Notes under the pieces: generated by a model | Database searches by the model: none | Told to the model about the DNA's origin: nothing | What the model saw: the letters and a program-made list of their open reading frames with translations, nothing else | Made by a program: the position numbers and the translations under genes | Source: Anaerolineae bacterium | GTDB lineage: Bacteria; Chloroflexota; Anaerolineae; Aggregatilineales; UBA2796 | DNA: 5,486 bases | Direction: 5' to 3' | Assembly (NCBI GenBank): GCA_020851855.1 | Contig: JADZBY010000081.1 | Coordinates: 1 to 5,486 of the forward strand | Shown here: positions 1 to 5,486 of the stretch, in pieces | Numbering within the stretch: the first letter of the stretch is position 1 | Layout: every line of letters begins with the position of its first letter

Positions 1-17
1 AGCGCCGGGCAACCCGC

Positions 18-49
18 TTGGCTGTGCGCCCGCCTGATTAGAGTATAAT
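18..49 (+). promoter_or_regulatory. Putative promoter of the AMMECR1-crp unit
   Basis: A perfect TATAAT -10 box lies at 44-49, about 46 bases before the AMMECR1 start codon. The best -35 candidate is TTGGCT at 18-23, but the 20-base spacer is longer than the usual 16-18, so the -35 assignment is weak. Transcription would start near 56 and give a leader of about 40 bases. The gene downstream has a plausible ribosome binding site, GGGGG at 82-86, nine bases before its ATG. The regulator at 734 has no equally good box of its own, so this promoter may serve both genes. Confidence 0.5.
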
Positions 50-95
50 GAGGGACAGGTGGGCTGGATGTTCTGCCGATCGGGGGCGTTGATCC

Positions 96-674
96 ATGAC
101 CGACCAGTACACGCCCGAAGAACAGGCGATTCTACTGGGCATCGCTCGCGCGGCGATTGAGGCCGCTGCGAATGGCCAACCCCGCCCTCACCCCGACCTG
201 GCCGCCCTGCCGCCCGCCCTGCGCGAGCCACGCGCCTGTTTCGTCACCCTGTTCGAGTATGGAGAGCTGCGCGGCTGTACCGGGACTTTGGCCGCCCGCC
301 GCCCACTCGCCGACGAGGTGAGCGCCACGGCCATTCAGACCGCCTTCAATGATCCGCGTTTCATGCCCGTCACGGCGCAGGAAACGCCCAGCCTGCGCAT
401 TGAGATTTCCGTGCTCACGCCGCCGCAAACGCTCCCTTACGACAGCCCGGACGACTTGCTGCACAAGCTGCGGCCCGGAGTGGATGGCGTGCTGCTCAGT
501 CTGGGGCCATATCGTAGCACGTTTTTGCCGCAGGTCTGGGAGAATCACCCCGATCCTGCCGAGTTTTTGAGCCTGCTGTGCCGCAAAGCCGGGCTGCCCG
601 CCGACGCCTGGAAGACGATGGGCATGCGCGTCGAGGTCTACCAGGCCATTTCTTTCGAGGAATCGCACACCTGA
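96..674 (+). CDS. amrA: AmmeMemoRadiSam system protein A (AMMECR1 domain)
   Basis: A 192-residue protein that is essentially one full AMMECR1 domain, the usual length for stand-alone bacterial and archaeal members. Visible family motifs in order: LRGCTGTL at residues 58-65 (the near-invariant LRGC-G signature with Cys61), NDPRF at 85-89, EISVLTPP at 103-110, GVDGVLL at 128-134, STFLPQVWE at 141-149 and a C-terminal FL-LC-KAGLP block at 157-168. No signal peptide or membrane segment is seen, so it should be cytoplasmic. The family often occurs with a Memo-like protein (B) and a radical SAM enzyme, and is thought to act in an uncharacterised modification pathway; its reaction is not established. 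Neither partner lies in this window, although B could lie left of base 1. The ATG at 96 is chosen because an acceptable GGGGG ribosome binding site precedes it and the N-terminal helix matches the family start. It is probably cotranscribed with the regulator at 734. Confidence 0.93.
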   Translation: MTDQYTPEEQAILLGIARAAIEAAANGQPRPHPDLAALPPALREPRACFVTLFEYGELRGCTGTLAARRPLADEVSATAIQTAFNDPRFMPVTAQETPSLRIEISVLTPPQTLPYDSPDDLLHKLRPGVDGVLLSLGPYRSTFLPQVWENHPDPAEFLSLLCRKAGLPADAWKTMGMRVEVYQAISFEESHT

Positions 675-720
675 CGGTTGACGTTGCACCACTCCGTTTT
701 GCCTGCGCGACGCTTCATCC

Positions 721-726
721 GAAGGA
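721..726 (+). promoter_or_regulatory. Ribosome binding site fixing the regulator start
   Basis: GAAGGA lies seven bases before the ATG at 734. This supports starting the Crp/Fnr-family gene there rather than at the in-frame ATG at 578, which lies inside the AMMECR1 gene and would add 52 residues unlike the family. Confidence 0.6.
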
Positions 727-733
727 CGGACCG

Positions 734-1432
734 ATGTCATATACCAACCTGCTGCGCAATGTGTCGCTCTTCATCGCCCTTTCCGACGACGATTTCGACG
801 CCCTCACGCCAGAGCTACTGCCGCAGAACTTCCGCCGCGACCAGGTGATCTTCACCCAGGGCAGCAATACGAACAGCCTGTACATCGTGCGCAGCGGGAG
901 TGTGCAGGTGGAAGGTCTGAGCCGCGACGGGACGCGGAGTTACGTGGGCGTCTTCGGCCCCGACCAGTATTTCGGGGAATTTGCGCTGTTGGACGGCCTG
1001 CCACGCTCTGGCGAAGCGGTCGCGCTTCAGTCCAGCGAGTTGCTCGTGCTGACGCGGCCCGCCTTTTTCCGTTTTCTGGACCGGCGGCCCTCGGTGGCCA
1101 GCAAAATGCTGGTGGCGGTCGCGCGGCGGATGCGCTTTGCCGAGTCGGCGCTGGAGCACCGGCTGAACATGACGCCGGCGCAGAAGATCGCGCGGCTCTT
1201 GCTCGACGTGGCGGGGCGCTATCCGAGCCTTGATCCCAACGCGCCGCCCGGCCAGATCGAGCTACTGCTCACCGGCGACGATCTCGCCGCGCTGTCCGGC
1301 GTGGCGCGCAATACGGCGGGCGAGATCGTGCAGGCGATGTATTCGTCGGGCCTGATCGCCGTGGAGCGCGCCCACATCGTCGCCGTCGATGTCGAGCAGT
1401 TGCAGGCGGTGCTGGACGGCGAAGGCCGGTAG
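734..1432 (+). CDS. Crp/Fnr family transcriptional regulator
   Basis: A 232-residue cytoplasmic DNA-binding protein of typical Crp length. Residues about 5-115 form the cyclic-nucleotide-binding beta-roll, including the core FGEFALL at 80-86 and the phosphate-contacting pair Arg91-Ser92, which align with the GE and RS of E. coli CRP. Residues about 118-146 form the long dimerisation helix. Residues about 147-232 are the winged helix, with the helix-turn-helix at about 180-207 (TGDDLAALSGVARNTAGEIV and following) and the wing after GLIAVERAHIVAV. There is no cysteine in the protein, which argues against an FNR-type iron-sulfur sensor. The pocket suggests a cyclic nucleotide ligand, but this is an inference. 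In the recognition helix, R-N-T-A-G-E replaces CRP's R-E-T-V-G-R, so the operator probably differs from the CRP site. It follows the AMMECR1 gene by 59 bases, probably as an operon. Its TAG stop lies in the left end of a repeat element. Confidence 0.9.
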   Translation: MSYTNLLRNVSLFIALSDDDFDALTPELLPQNFRRDQVIFTQGSNTNSLYIVRSGSVQVEGLSRDGTRSYVGVFGPDQYFGEFALLDGLPRSGEAVALQSSELLVLTRPAFFRFLDRRPSVASKMLVAVARRMRFAESALEHRLNMTPAQKIARLLLDVAGRYPSLDPNAPPGQIELLLTGDDLAALSGVARNTAGEIVQAMYSSGLIAVERAHIVAVDVEQLQAVLDGEGR

Positions 1433-1531
1433 GGACAACGCCTGCGTTGTCCGCCTGTTGTGCCTAAATCGAGCCGCCGGTGCGGATGCCGGTGCGGATG
1501 CCGGTGCGGACGAGGCAGGCCTCGTCCCTAC
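1429..1531. repeat. MITE-like palindromic element, copy 1 (103 bp)
   Basis: This non-coding unit starts with GTAGGGAC and ends with its reverse complement GTCCCTAC. Inside the left end lies a palindrome at 1433-1452 (arms GGACAACGC and GCGTTGTCC around CT). Inside the right end lies a second one at 1508-1527 (arms GGACGAGGC and GCCTCGTCC around AG). Between them are a CTGTTGTGCC-TAAATC segment and a 12-base tandem repeat. The left end contains the TAG stop of the Crp/Fnr gene. There is no transposase, so any movement would depend on an enzyme elsewhere. The palindromes could fold in RNA at the 3' ends of the convergent transcripts, but no T-run follows them, so a classical terminator is not supported. 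Confidence 0.8.
1479..1510. repeat. 12-base tandem repeat inside element copy 1
   Basis: The unit GGTGCGGATGCC is present 2.7 times (1479-1490, 1491-1502 and a partial at 1503-1510). The equivalent place in copy 2 has only 1.7 units, one with a C-to-G change (1589-1608). This one-unit difference fully accounts for the different lengths of the two copies. Confidence 0.85.
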
Positions 1532-1538
1532 ACGATGC

Positions 1539-1629
1539 GTAGGGACAACGCCTGCGTTGTCCGCCTGTTGTGCTTAAATCGAGCCGTCGGTGGGGATGCC
1601 GGTGCGGACGAGGCAGGCCTCGTCCCTAC
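1539..1629. repeat. MITE-like palindromic element, copy 2 (91 bp)
   Basis: A direct-orientation second copy of the element at 1429-1531, separated from it by seven bases (ACGATGC). It has the same GTAGGGAC/GTCCCTAC ends and the same two palindromes, at 1543-1562 and 1606-1625. Apart from one missing 12-base unit it differs only at a few bases in the interior. Its right end carries, on the minus strand, the TAG stop of the DUF4012 gene (1626-1628). Confidence 0.8.
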
Positions 1630-4142
1630 TCGTAGATGATCTCGACCCATTGGTCGGTGTCGAGCGTCAGGCGGAACTCCAAAATCTGGCTGCCCAGGTT
1701 GTAACTGGCTACCGGAGAGGGCGACGTGCTCACCACGGTCACGCCCGCGGGCAGCGTCACCGTCACGTTGACCCGCTCGTCCAGCATGCCCGGCTGTTTT
1801 TGCACCAGCAGCGCGTACCGCCGGTAACTGCCGATCTGCTGCACGATGGGCGGGGTGTTGTACGTCAACTGGAAGCGGTCCAGCGTATCAAAGGGCACTT
1901 TGATCAGGCTCACGAACGTCGTCAGCTCGTTCACCACGTCCGTGTGCACCTCACCTTCGAAGTTTGAGGCGCGCGTCAGCGTGCTGCCCAGCGGCACGTA
2001 CACCTGCATCGTGTTGAAGTAATCGATCTGCGCGTAGTGCTCCGGGCGGACCGCCGGGTCACCCTCGGCCAGCCGCGACGAATATTCGTAGGCAATCGTC
2101 GCCCGGCTGCGCGTCGTGCCATCCGTCTGTAATTCCACGTCATAGGTAATCTCGCGGATGATCGAGCGGTTCGATTTGTTGCCCATGTTGGCATCCGCGA
2201 CCATCAGGTAGTCGTGGCCGGGCGAATTTACCTGCGCGCCGGACCATCCGAGCAGCCGCACGATCTCGTTCAGGCGGCTTTCCGTGAAGTACAACATGAT
2301 GTGCTTCTCGCGCAGCGCCTGGAGCACACTGTTCAGCATCTCGTCGCCGCGTTCCTCGTCGATGCGCTGCCAGTCTTCGAGTATCTGGCGGTACAGCGCG
2401 GCCAAAAAGCGCTTGTGGGGCACGTCACCTTCGCCCTCGGCGCGGATGCGATACACCACGTCGCGGAAGTCTTCGGGCGTGACCACCTCGTTGTAGCCCG
2501 GCACGGTGACGCTGCCCAGGCCACGCAGGATGTACTCGAAGCCGACGATGTCGATGGCCATCACGCCATCCACCGGCGAGCGCGGGTTGTTCCCGTTGTC
2601 GAAATACCACGCCGCCATGCGCGCTGTGCTCGGAAAATCCGCGTACCAGCTGCCGTCCCAGGCCGTGTAAATCGGGTTGGCGTACTGAATCCACCACGCG
2701 GGGATGTCAAGCTCCGAAACCAGGGATGTAGGCGGCGGATTCGGGCTGAGAGTCGTGGTCGGGCTGTAGCCGAAGTCCACGATCCGGCCCTGGCGCACGC
2801 GCAGCCAGCCATAGGTGCTCAAATAGCCGCCCGATGGCCGAAGCTCGTCGCTGTTTTGGGACAGGATCAGGTAGTTCTGGCCGTTGTTGTCCAGCCCGAA
2901 CGCCCGCGCGATGAGCTGATCGGCGTCGACCAGGATGTCGTTCAGGTTGCGGATGTCGGCGTAATACTGCTCCAGCTTGTTCAGGTTCAAGAGCAGCGCG
3001 GGCGACACGCCGGTCAGGTCGATGTCGTCGATGAGGGCCTGCGCCTGCGCCAGCCGGTTGTTGGCGTTCAGGAAATTGCCCCGGCCAAGCTGCAAACGCT
3101 CCACGATGTTGCCGCCCGCCGTCAGTTGAGAGCCGACCGTCTGCTGCGATGCGCCGCCGACCAGCGTGAAGACGGTCGGCTGCAGACCTTCGAGGATGTC
3201 GTTCGCCGCGCCCGCCACCAGTTCGGCAGCGCTCAGCGCCTTGATGCCTGCGCGCAGGTCGGCGTTCATCCCGGCGAACGGGCGCAACAGGCTGACCTGC
3301 TGGCGCGCGCCGGACAGGGATCGCGCCAGATCGCGCACGCCAAATTGCAGCCGGGCGTAATCGTCCAGCGTCAGGTTGGCCAGCGATTGCCGCCCCAGTT
3401 GCCCGGTGACGCGCTCCAGGCTGCCCAGCGACTCCTGCACGCGCGCCACCGTGTCGGACAGGATGGCGATGGTCACCACGGTGGGCACGGTGATGAGGAT
3501 GATCAGCGCCACGGCCACGATCTGCCACTTCACCACCCGCCGGACGCGACGCCACAGCCGCTTGAGCGGGCCACGCTTGCGGCGGCGGCGTGGGTGCGAC
3601 CGCGCCGGCTCGCCCGCCCGCGCGCCGCTTCCGCCAGGCGCGCCGCCCGCCGCTACCACGCCCGTCGTGACGCCGGACGGCCCGGCGCTCGCGGCCACCG
3701 CCTTGCTCTGGCCGGAGCGCTCGGCGGCGGGCGTGGGCAGCGTATCGTCCAGACTGGCGGGCAGGTGCGGCGCGGTCGTCTCGTCGTCGGCCTCGTCGAA
3801 TGGCTGGAGCGGTTCGGGCATGTCCAGCCGCGCCCGGTACACGAGCAGCGCCTCGGCCAACCCGCTGCCGTCGCCCGTCGTCTGCTCGACCACAGTATCC
3901 AGCAGTTGGCCGAGCGCGCTGTGTGCATTGCCGTTCTCGGCGCTGGCGTCCAGGCCTTGCAGATGGCCGAGCAGGTTCAGCGCGAACTGCTCCGGCGTGG
4001 CCGCGCCCAGGTTGATGCCCCGCGTGACGCCGGGCCGGTCTTCGAAGGCCAGCCGCAGCATATGGCGACGCTGCTCGACGGTCTGGAATTGCGGTTCGAG
4101 CAACCGGGCGAGGCTGCGTAGTTGATCGGTGGTGAGGCGCAT
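1626..4142 (-). CDS. Membrane-anchored DUF4012 protein with adaptor-like N-terminal domain
   Basis: An 838-residue protein if started at the ATG at 4142. An in-frame GTG at 4181 would add 13 residues; the ATG is preferred because the domain begins right there, though its ribosome binding site (AGAAAG, five bases upstream) is weak. Residues 3-107 are predicted all-helical and resemble the effector-associated (death-like) adaptor domains of Chloroflexota: RRHMLRLAFE at 25-34, a TPEQFALNLLGHL helix at 49-61, and ALGQLLDTVV at 76-85. Residues about 108-182 form a Pro/Ala/Gly/Ser-rich linker. Residues 183-205 are very basic, followed by one membrane span (WQIVAVALIILITVPTVVTI, 206-225), which by the positive-inside rule puts the C-terminus outside. 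Residues about 229-410 are helical. The DUF4012 core follows, with the signature SQNSDELRPSGGYLSTYGW at 428-446 and VADANMGNKSNRS at 648-660. The function of DUF4012 is unknown; in other bacteria it is often near envelope polysaccharide genes. The gene is monocistronic, and its stop lies in the end of a repeat element. DUF4012 is secure; the N-terminal domain assignment is tentative. Confidence 0.88.
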   Translation of the reverse strand: MRLTTDQLRSLARLLEPQFQTVEQRRHMLRLAFEDRPGVTRGINLGAATPEQFALNLLGHLQGLDASAENGNAHSALGQLLDTVVEQTTGDGSGLAEALLVYRARLDMPEPLQPFDEADDETTAPHLPASLDDTLPTPAAERSGQSKAVAASAGPSGVTTGVVAAGGAPGGSGARAGEPARSHPRRRRKRGPLKRLWRRVRRVVKWQIVAVALIILITVPTVVTIAILSDTVARVQESLGSLERVTGQLGRQSLANLTLDDYARLQFGVRDLARSLSGARQQVSLLRPFAGMNADLRAGIKALSAAELVAGAANDILEGLQPTVFTLVGGASQQTVGSQLTAGGNIVERLQLGRGNFLNANNRLAQAQALIDDIDLTGVSPALLLNLNKLEQYYADIRNLNDILVDADQLIARAFGLDNNGQNYLILSQNSDELRPSGGYLSTYGWLRVRQGRIVDFGYSPTTTLSPNPPPTSLVSELDIPAWWIQYANPIYTAWDGSWYADFPSTARMAAWYFDNGNNPRSPVDGVMAIDIVGFEYILRGLGSVTVPGYNEVVTPEDFRDVVYRIRAEGEGDVPHKRFLAALYRQILEDWQRIDEERGDEMLNSVLQALREKHIMLYFTESRLNEIVRLLGWSGAQVNSPGHDYLMVADANMGNKSNRSIIREITYDVELQTDGTTRSRATIAYEYSSRLAEGDPAVRPEHYAQIDYFNTMQVYVPLGSTLTRASNFEGEVHTDVVNELTTFVSLIKVPFDTLDRFQLTYNTPPIVQQIGSYRRYALLVQKQPGMLDERVNVTVTLPAGVTVVSTSPSPVASYNLGSQILEFRLTLDTDQWVEIIYE

Positions 4143-4208
4143 AGGTGCTTTCTGCGTTGAGTCTGGTCTGTGCAGCGCCACACGACGCCGCCAGGTCGAT
4201 GCGGGGCT

Positions 4209-4214
4209 ATTATA
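4209..4214 (-). promoter_or_regulatory. -10 box of the DUF4012 gene
   Basis: The minus strand reads a perfect TATAAT here, about 66 bases before the chosen ATG. Transcription would start near 4202 and give a leader of about 60 bases. At the proper distance upstream there is only a pyrimidine-rich stretch (TTCTTC, 18-base spacer), so no good -35 is seen and an activator or a non-standard sigma requirement is possible. The box also fits the alternative GTG start at 4181, which would leave a leader of only about 20 bases. Confidence 0.5.
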
Positions 4215-4286
4215 GCGCAGGGCAACAGGGTAGAAGAAGTGGCCTGCACTCCCACCAGGGCAATTGCATCAAAATCGACCCGGAGC

Positions 4287-4308
4287 GCCCCGCGCTAAAG
4301 CACGGGGC
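4287..4308. repeat. Inverted repeat 1 of intergenic cluster
   Basis: The arms GCCCCGCGCT and AGCACGGGGC are separated by two bases and have a single mismatch. It is GC-rich at the base and AT-rich at the tip. This type of element (GCCCCG-GCTAAAGC-CGGGGC) resembles dispersed palindromes I recall from Chloroflexota and other GC-rich genomes; that recollection needs a search. Confidence 0.7.
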
Positions 4309-4315
4309 TGGACCT

Positions 4316-4363
4316 ACGAAGCCCTGGCGGGCTGGACTACGCCTTTAGCCCGCAGGGCTTCGT
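4316..4363. repeat. Inverted repeat 2: 17-pair stem
   Basis: The left arm at 4316-4333 (ACGAAGCCCTGGCGGGCT) pairs with the right arm at 4347-4363 over 17 base pairs, with one unpaired G in the left arm and a 13-base loop. It is the strongest secondary structure in the window. The left-arm flank GGGCTGGACCTACG (4305-4318) recurs with one base missing at 4329-4341, so the arm itself contains part of a direct repeat. Confidence 0.8.
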
Positions 4364-4370
4364 GATGTCA

Positions 4371-4392
4371 GCCTGGACCTTCAGGTCCGGGC
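4371..4392. repeat. Inverted repeat 3 of intergenic cluster
   Basis: GGACCT at 4375-4380 and AGGTCC at 4383-4388 form a perfect 6-base inverted repeat around TC. The pairing extends outward by one T-G wobble and three G-C pairs. It lies seven bases from the big stem at 4316-4363 and shares the motif CTGGAC with the two other elements (4308, 4332, 4373). Confidence 0.65.
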
Positions 4393-4499
4393 GCAAGGAT
4401 TCGTGCTTATTTGTGAGAATCCATAGGCGCGGGGCGGACCTTATGCTGTGGCGCTCCATCCGGTTTGACGCGATAGCCTGCGCTTCCACCGCCCGCTTC

Positions 4500-5366
4500 C
4501 TACGTCGTGATGTCCTGACGCCGGAATAGCCAGACCGTCAGCCCGACCAGGCCCACTACCCAGCCGGCCAGGATGAGCAGCGACACGCCCAGCGAGAGCG
4601 GCTCCAGCGTCATCGTGAGCATCGGCGTTTCCGCGCCCTGCCCCTGGAGCAGCCACGACCCGGCATTGCCGATGTTGTAGGTGGGCGAGAGCCGGTAGAG
4701 CGCCACGATCTCCGGCAAACGCAGCAGCCGGGCCAGCACATTCAGGATCAGGGGCAGCAGCACCTCGACGGTCGCCAGCCCCAGCCCGGTCATCACGCCG
4801 CCCAGGATCGAGCGCGAGTAGATGGCCGCCACCGCGGCATAGCCCGCGCCTATCGTCGTGGTGACCACCGCCAGCGCCACCTGCAACAGGTATTGCCGGG
4901 CAAAACCGCCCAGCAGGTCGCCGGTGATGGGTGGGCCATACGGCGCGCCCGCCGAGGCTGCCACCAGCGCGCCGCCGATGCCCATCAGGATCGAGGTCAG
5001 CGCAAAGGCGACCAGCATGTAGGCGTTCACCGTCAGGAATTTGACCAGGATAATCGCCGCCCGGTCATGGCGCACCAGAATGCCCTTCCACGTGCCCCAT
5101 TGGTACTCCCCGGCCAGCACAACCGAGGTGAAGCTCAGCATCAGCAGCCGGCCCAGCTCACTGCCCGGAAAATACCAGGGCAGCAGCAGTTGCTCGACCC
5201 AGTTGGGCCGCGTGCGGAACTCGTGCGGCATACTGAGGTTGACGAGCAGTGCAAAGATGGTGACCACGACCGCGCCGATGGGAAAAATCCAGATCATGAA
5301 CAGGATGACCGGGCGGTTGCCGCCGATTTTGCGCCACTCGGCGCGGAAAAGGCTCAGGTTAAGCAT
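4500..5366 (-). CDS. ABC-2 type transporter permease
   Basis: A 288-residue integral membrane protein, the usual size for a single-domain ABC-2 permease. About six membrane segments are visible at residues 19-43, 68-86, 104-137 (a long one, possibly re-entrant), 158-182, 186-212 and 258-281. The N-terminus (SLFRAEWRKI) is the typical amphipathic start. The motif GEYQWGTWKGILVRHDRAA at residues 86-104 matches the E-GT-K-L-R block that follows the second span in this family. It would form the channel half of an exporter with the ATPase encoded just upstream. The substrate cannot be read from sequence; relatives export drugs, bacteriocins, sodium or polysaccharide. The start overlaps the ATPase gene by eight bases, which implies translational coupling. 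No Pfam-level subfamily is claimed. Confidence 0.88.
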   Translation of the reverse strand: MLNLSLFRAEWRKIGGNRPVILFMIWIFPIGAVVVTIFALLVNLSMPHEFRTRPNWVEQLLLPWYFPGSELGRLLMLSFTSVVLAGEYQWGTWKGILVRHDRAAIILVKFLTVNAYMLVAFALTSILMGIGGALVAASAGAPYGPPITGDLLGGFARQYLLQVALAVVTTTIGAGYAAVAAIYSRSILGGVMTGLGLATVEVLLPLILNVLARLLRLPEIVALYRLSPTYNIGNAGSWLLQGQGAETPMLTMTLEPLSLGVSLLILAGWVVGLVGLTVWLFRRQDITT

Positions 5367-5486
5367 GGGCGGCTTCCTTGCTCGTGACGTCGAGGAAAAA
5401 CGACTCCAGGCTCTGCCGCTGGCTGGCCGCGTGGTACACGTCCACGCCGCCTTCGACCAGCCGCCGGACCAGCGCGGGGATGTCCG
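5359..5486 (-). CDS. ABC transporter ATP-binding protein, C-terminal end (partial)
   Basis: Only the last 41 residues are in the window; the gene continues past the right edge. The tail reads IPALVRRLVEGGVDVY, then SLESFFLDVT, then a short end KEAAHA. This is the standard C-terminus of ABC-2 exporter ATPases, where a G-V-VY strand is followed by SLE-FL-LT. The catalytic motifs (Walker A, signature, Walker B) lie outside, so the assignment rests on the tail plus the adjacent permease. Its TAA stop (5359-5361) lies inside the permease start region, with ATGCTTAA holding both the permease ATG and this stop. Confidence 0.8.
   Translation of the reverse strand, partial: DIPALVRRLVEGGVDVYHAASQRQSLESFFLDVTSKEAAHA
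5374..5379 (-). promoter_or_regulatory. Ribosome binding site of the permease
   Basis: The minus strand reads AAGGAA seven bases before the permease ATG at 5366. It lies inside the last codons of the ATPase gene and supports the overlapping start. Confidence 0.65.

Larger units (their letters stand above)
4143..4499. other. Intergenic region with promoter and hairpin cluster
   Basis: These 357 bases separate two same-strand genes. The left third is the promoter and leader of the DUF4012 gene. The middle (4287-4392) is a cluster of three inverted repeats. The rest (4393-4499) shows only a weak 6-base inverted repeat, GGATTC at 4397-4402 and GAATCC at 4417-4422, and the 3' flank of the permease gene. 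No open reading frame here has a credible start, ribosome binding site or family pattern. No hairpin is followed directly by a T-run, so no classical terminator for the permease is visible. Confidence 0.7.

Noticed and set aside
578..733. An N-terminal extension of the Crp/Fnr gene starting at the ATG at 578.
   Set aside because: The extra 52 residues overlap the AMMECR1 gene and look like out-of-frame translation. The ATG at 734 has a ribosome binding site and matches the family start.
132..740. A 202-codon minus-strand frame opposite the AMMECR1 gene.
   Set aside because: It is a shadow of a gene with clear family motifs, and its product has no recognisable pattern.
1389..1577. A 62-codon plus-strand frame with GADAGADAGAD repeats.
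   Set aside because: It starts inside the Crp/Fnr gene and its repeats are only the translated 12-base tandem repeat of the MITE-like element.
1429..1629. A CRISPR-like array, because of repeated palindromes separated by spacers.
   Set aside because: There are only two units, the intervals are not unique spacers, and the palindromes alternate between two different sequences. No cas gene is present.
2214..4121. A 635-codon open frame on the plus strand, opposite the DUF4012 gene.
   Set aside because: It is exactly antisense to a well-supported gene in GC-rich DNA. Its translation is rich in Arg, Gln, Val and His, with no recognisable domain, and it lacks a convincing start. Long antisense frames are expected here.
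4145..4348. A small 67-codon plus-strand frame across the intergenic region.
   Set aside because: It runs over the DUF4012 promoter and the hairpin repeats, has no ribosome binding site and shows no protein-like pattern.
4287..4363. A rho-independent terminator for the permease transcript.
   Set aside because: The stems are strong, but no T-run follows directly on the minus strand; the nearest TTTT lies well past the stem at 4287. A terminator by another mechanism remains possible.

Overview
The window looks like a piece of a GC-rich bacterial chromosome, most likely from Chloroflexota (Anaerolineae-like). This rests on the DUF4012 protein, on an N-terminal domain resembling the effector-associated adaptor domains common in that phylum, and on palindromic repeats ending in GTAGGGAC that I recall from such genomes. 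No rRNA or marker gene is present, so the assignment is an inference. I see no tRNA, CRISPR array, transposase or phage gene.

Left part (1-1432, plus strand): a consensus -10 box precedes an AMMECR1-domain protein (AmmeMemoRadiSam system protein A). Fifty-nine bases later comes a Crp/Fnr-family regulator with a well-kept cyclic-nucleotide pocket but a changed DNA-recognition helix. The two probably share one transcript. The Memo-like B protein and the radical SAM partner are not in the window.

Middle (1429-1629): two near-identical, non-coding, MITE-like elements stand in tandem between convergent genes. Each is bounded by GTAGGGAC/GTCCCTAC and holds one palindrome at each end. The outer ends supply the stop codons of both flanking genes. 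The copies differ in length by exactly one 12-base internal tandem unit.

Centre (1626-4142, minus strand): a large membrane-anchored DUF4012 protein. Its predicted layout is a small all-helical cytoplasmic N-terminal domain, a long disordered linker, a very basic stretch, one membrane span and an extracytoplasmic helical plus DUF4012 part. It has its own TATAAT box.

Gap 4143-4499: 357 bases without a convincing gene. It holds the DUF4012 promoter and leader and a cluster of three strong inverted repeats.

Right part (4500-5486, minus strand): an ABC-2 type permease, translationally coupled through an 8-base overlap to the 3' end of its ATPase gene, which runs off the window.

The most interesting items are the adaptor-like domain joined across a membrane span to DUF4012, and the repeat pair whose ends have become the stop codons of two genes. 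Neither proves a new system.
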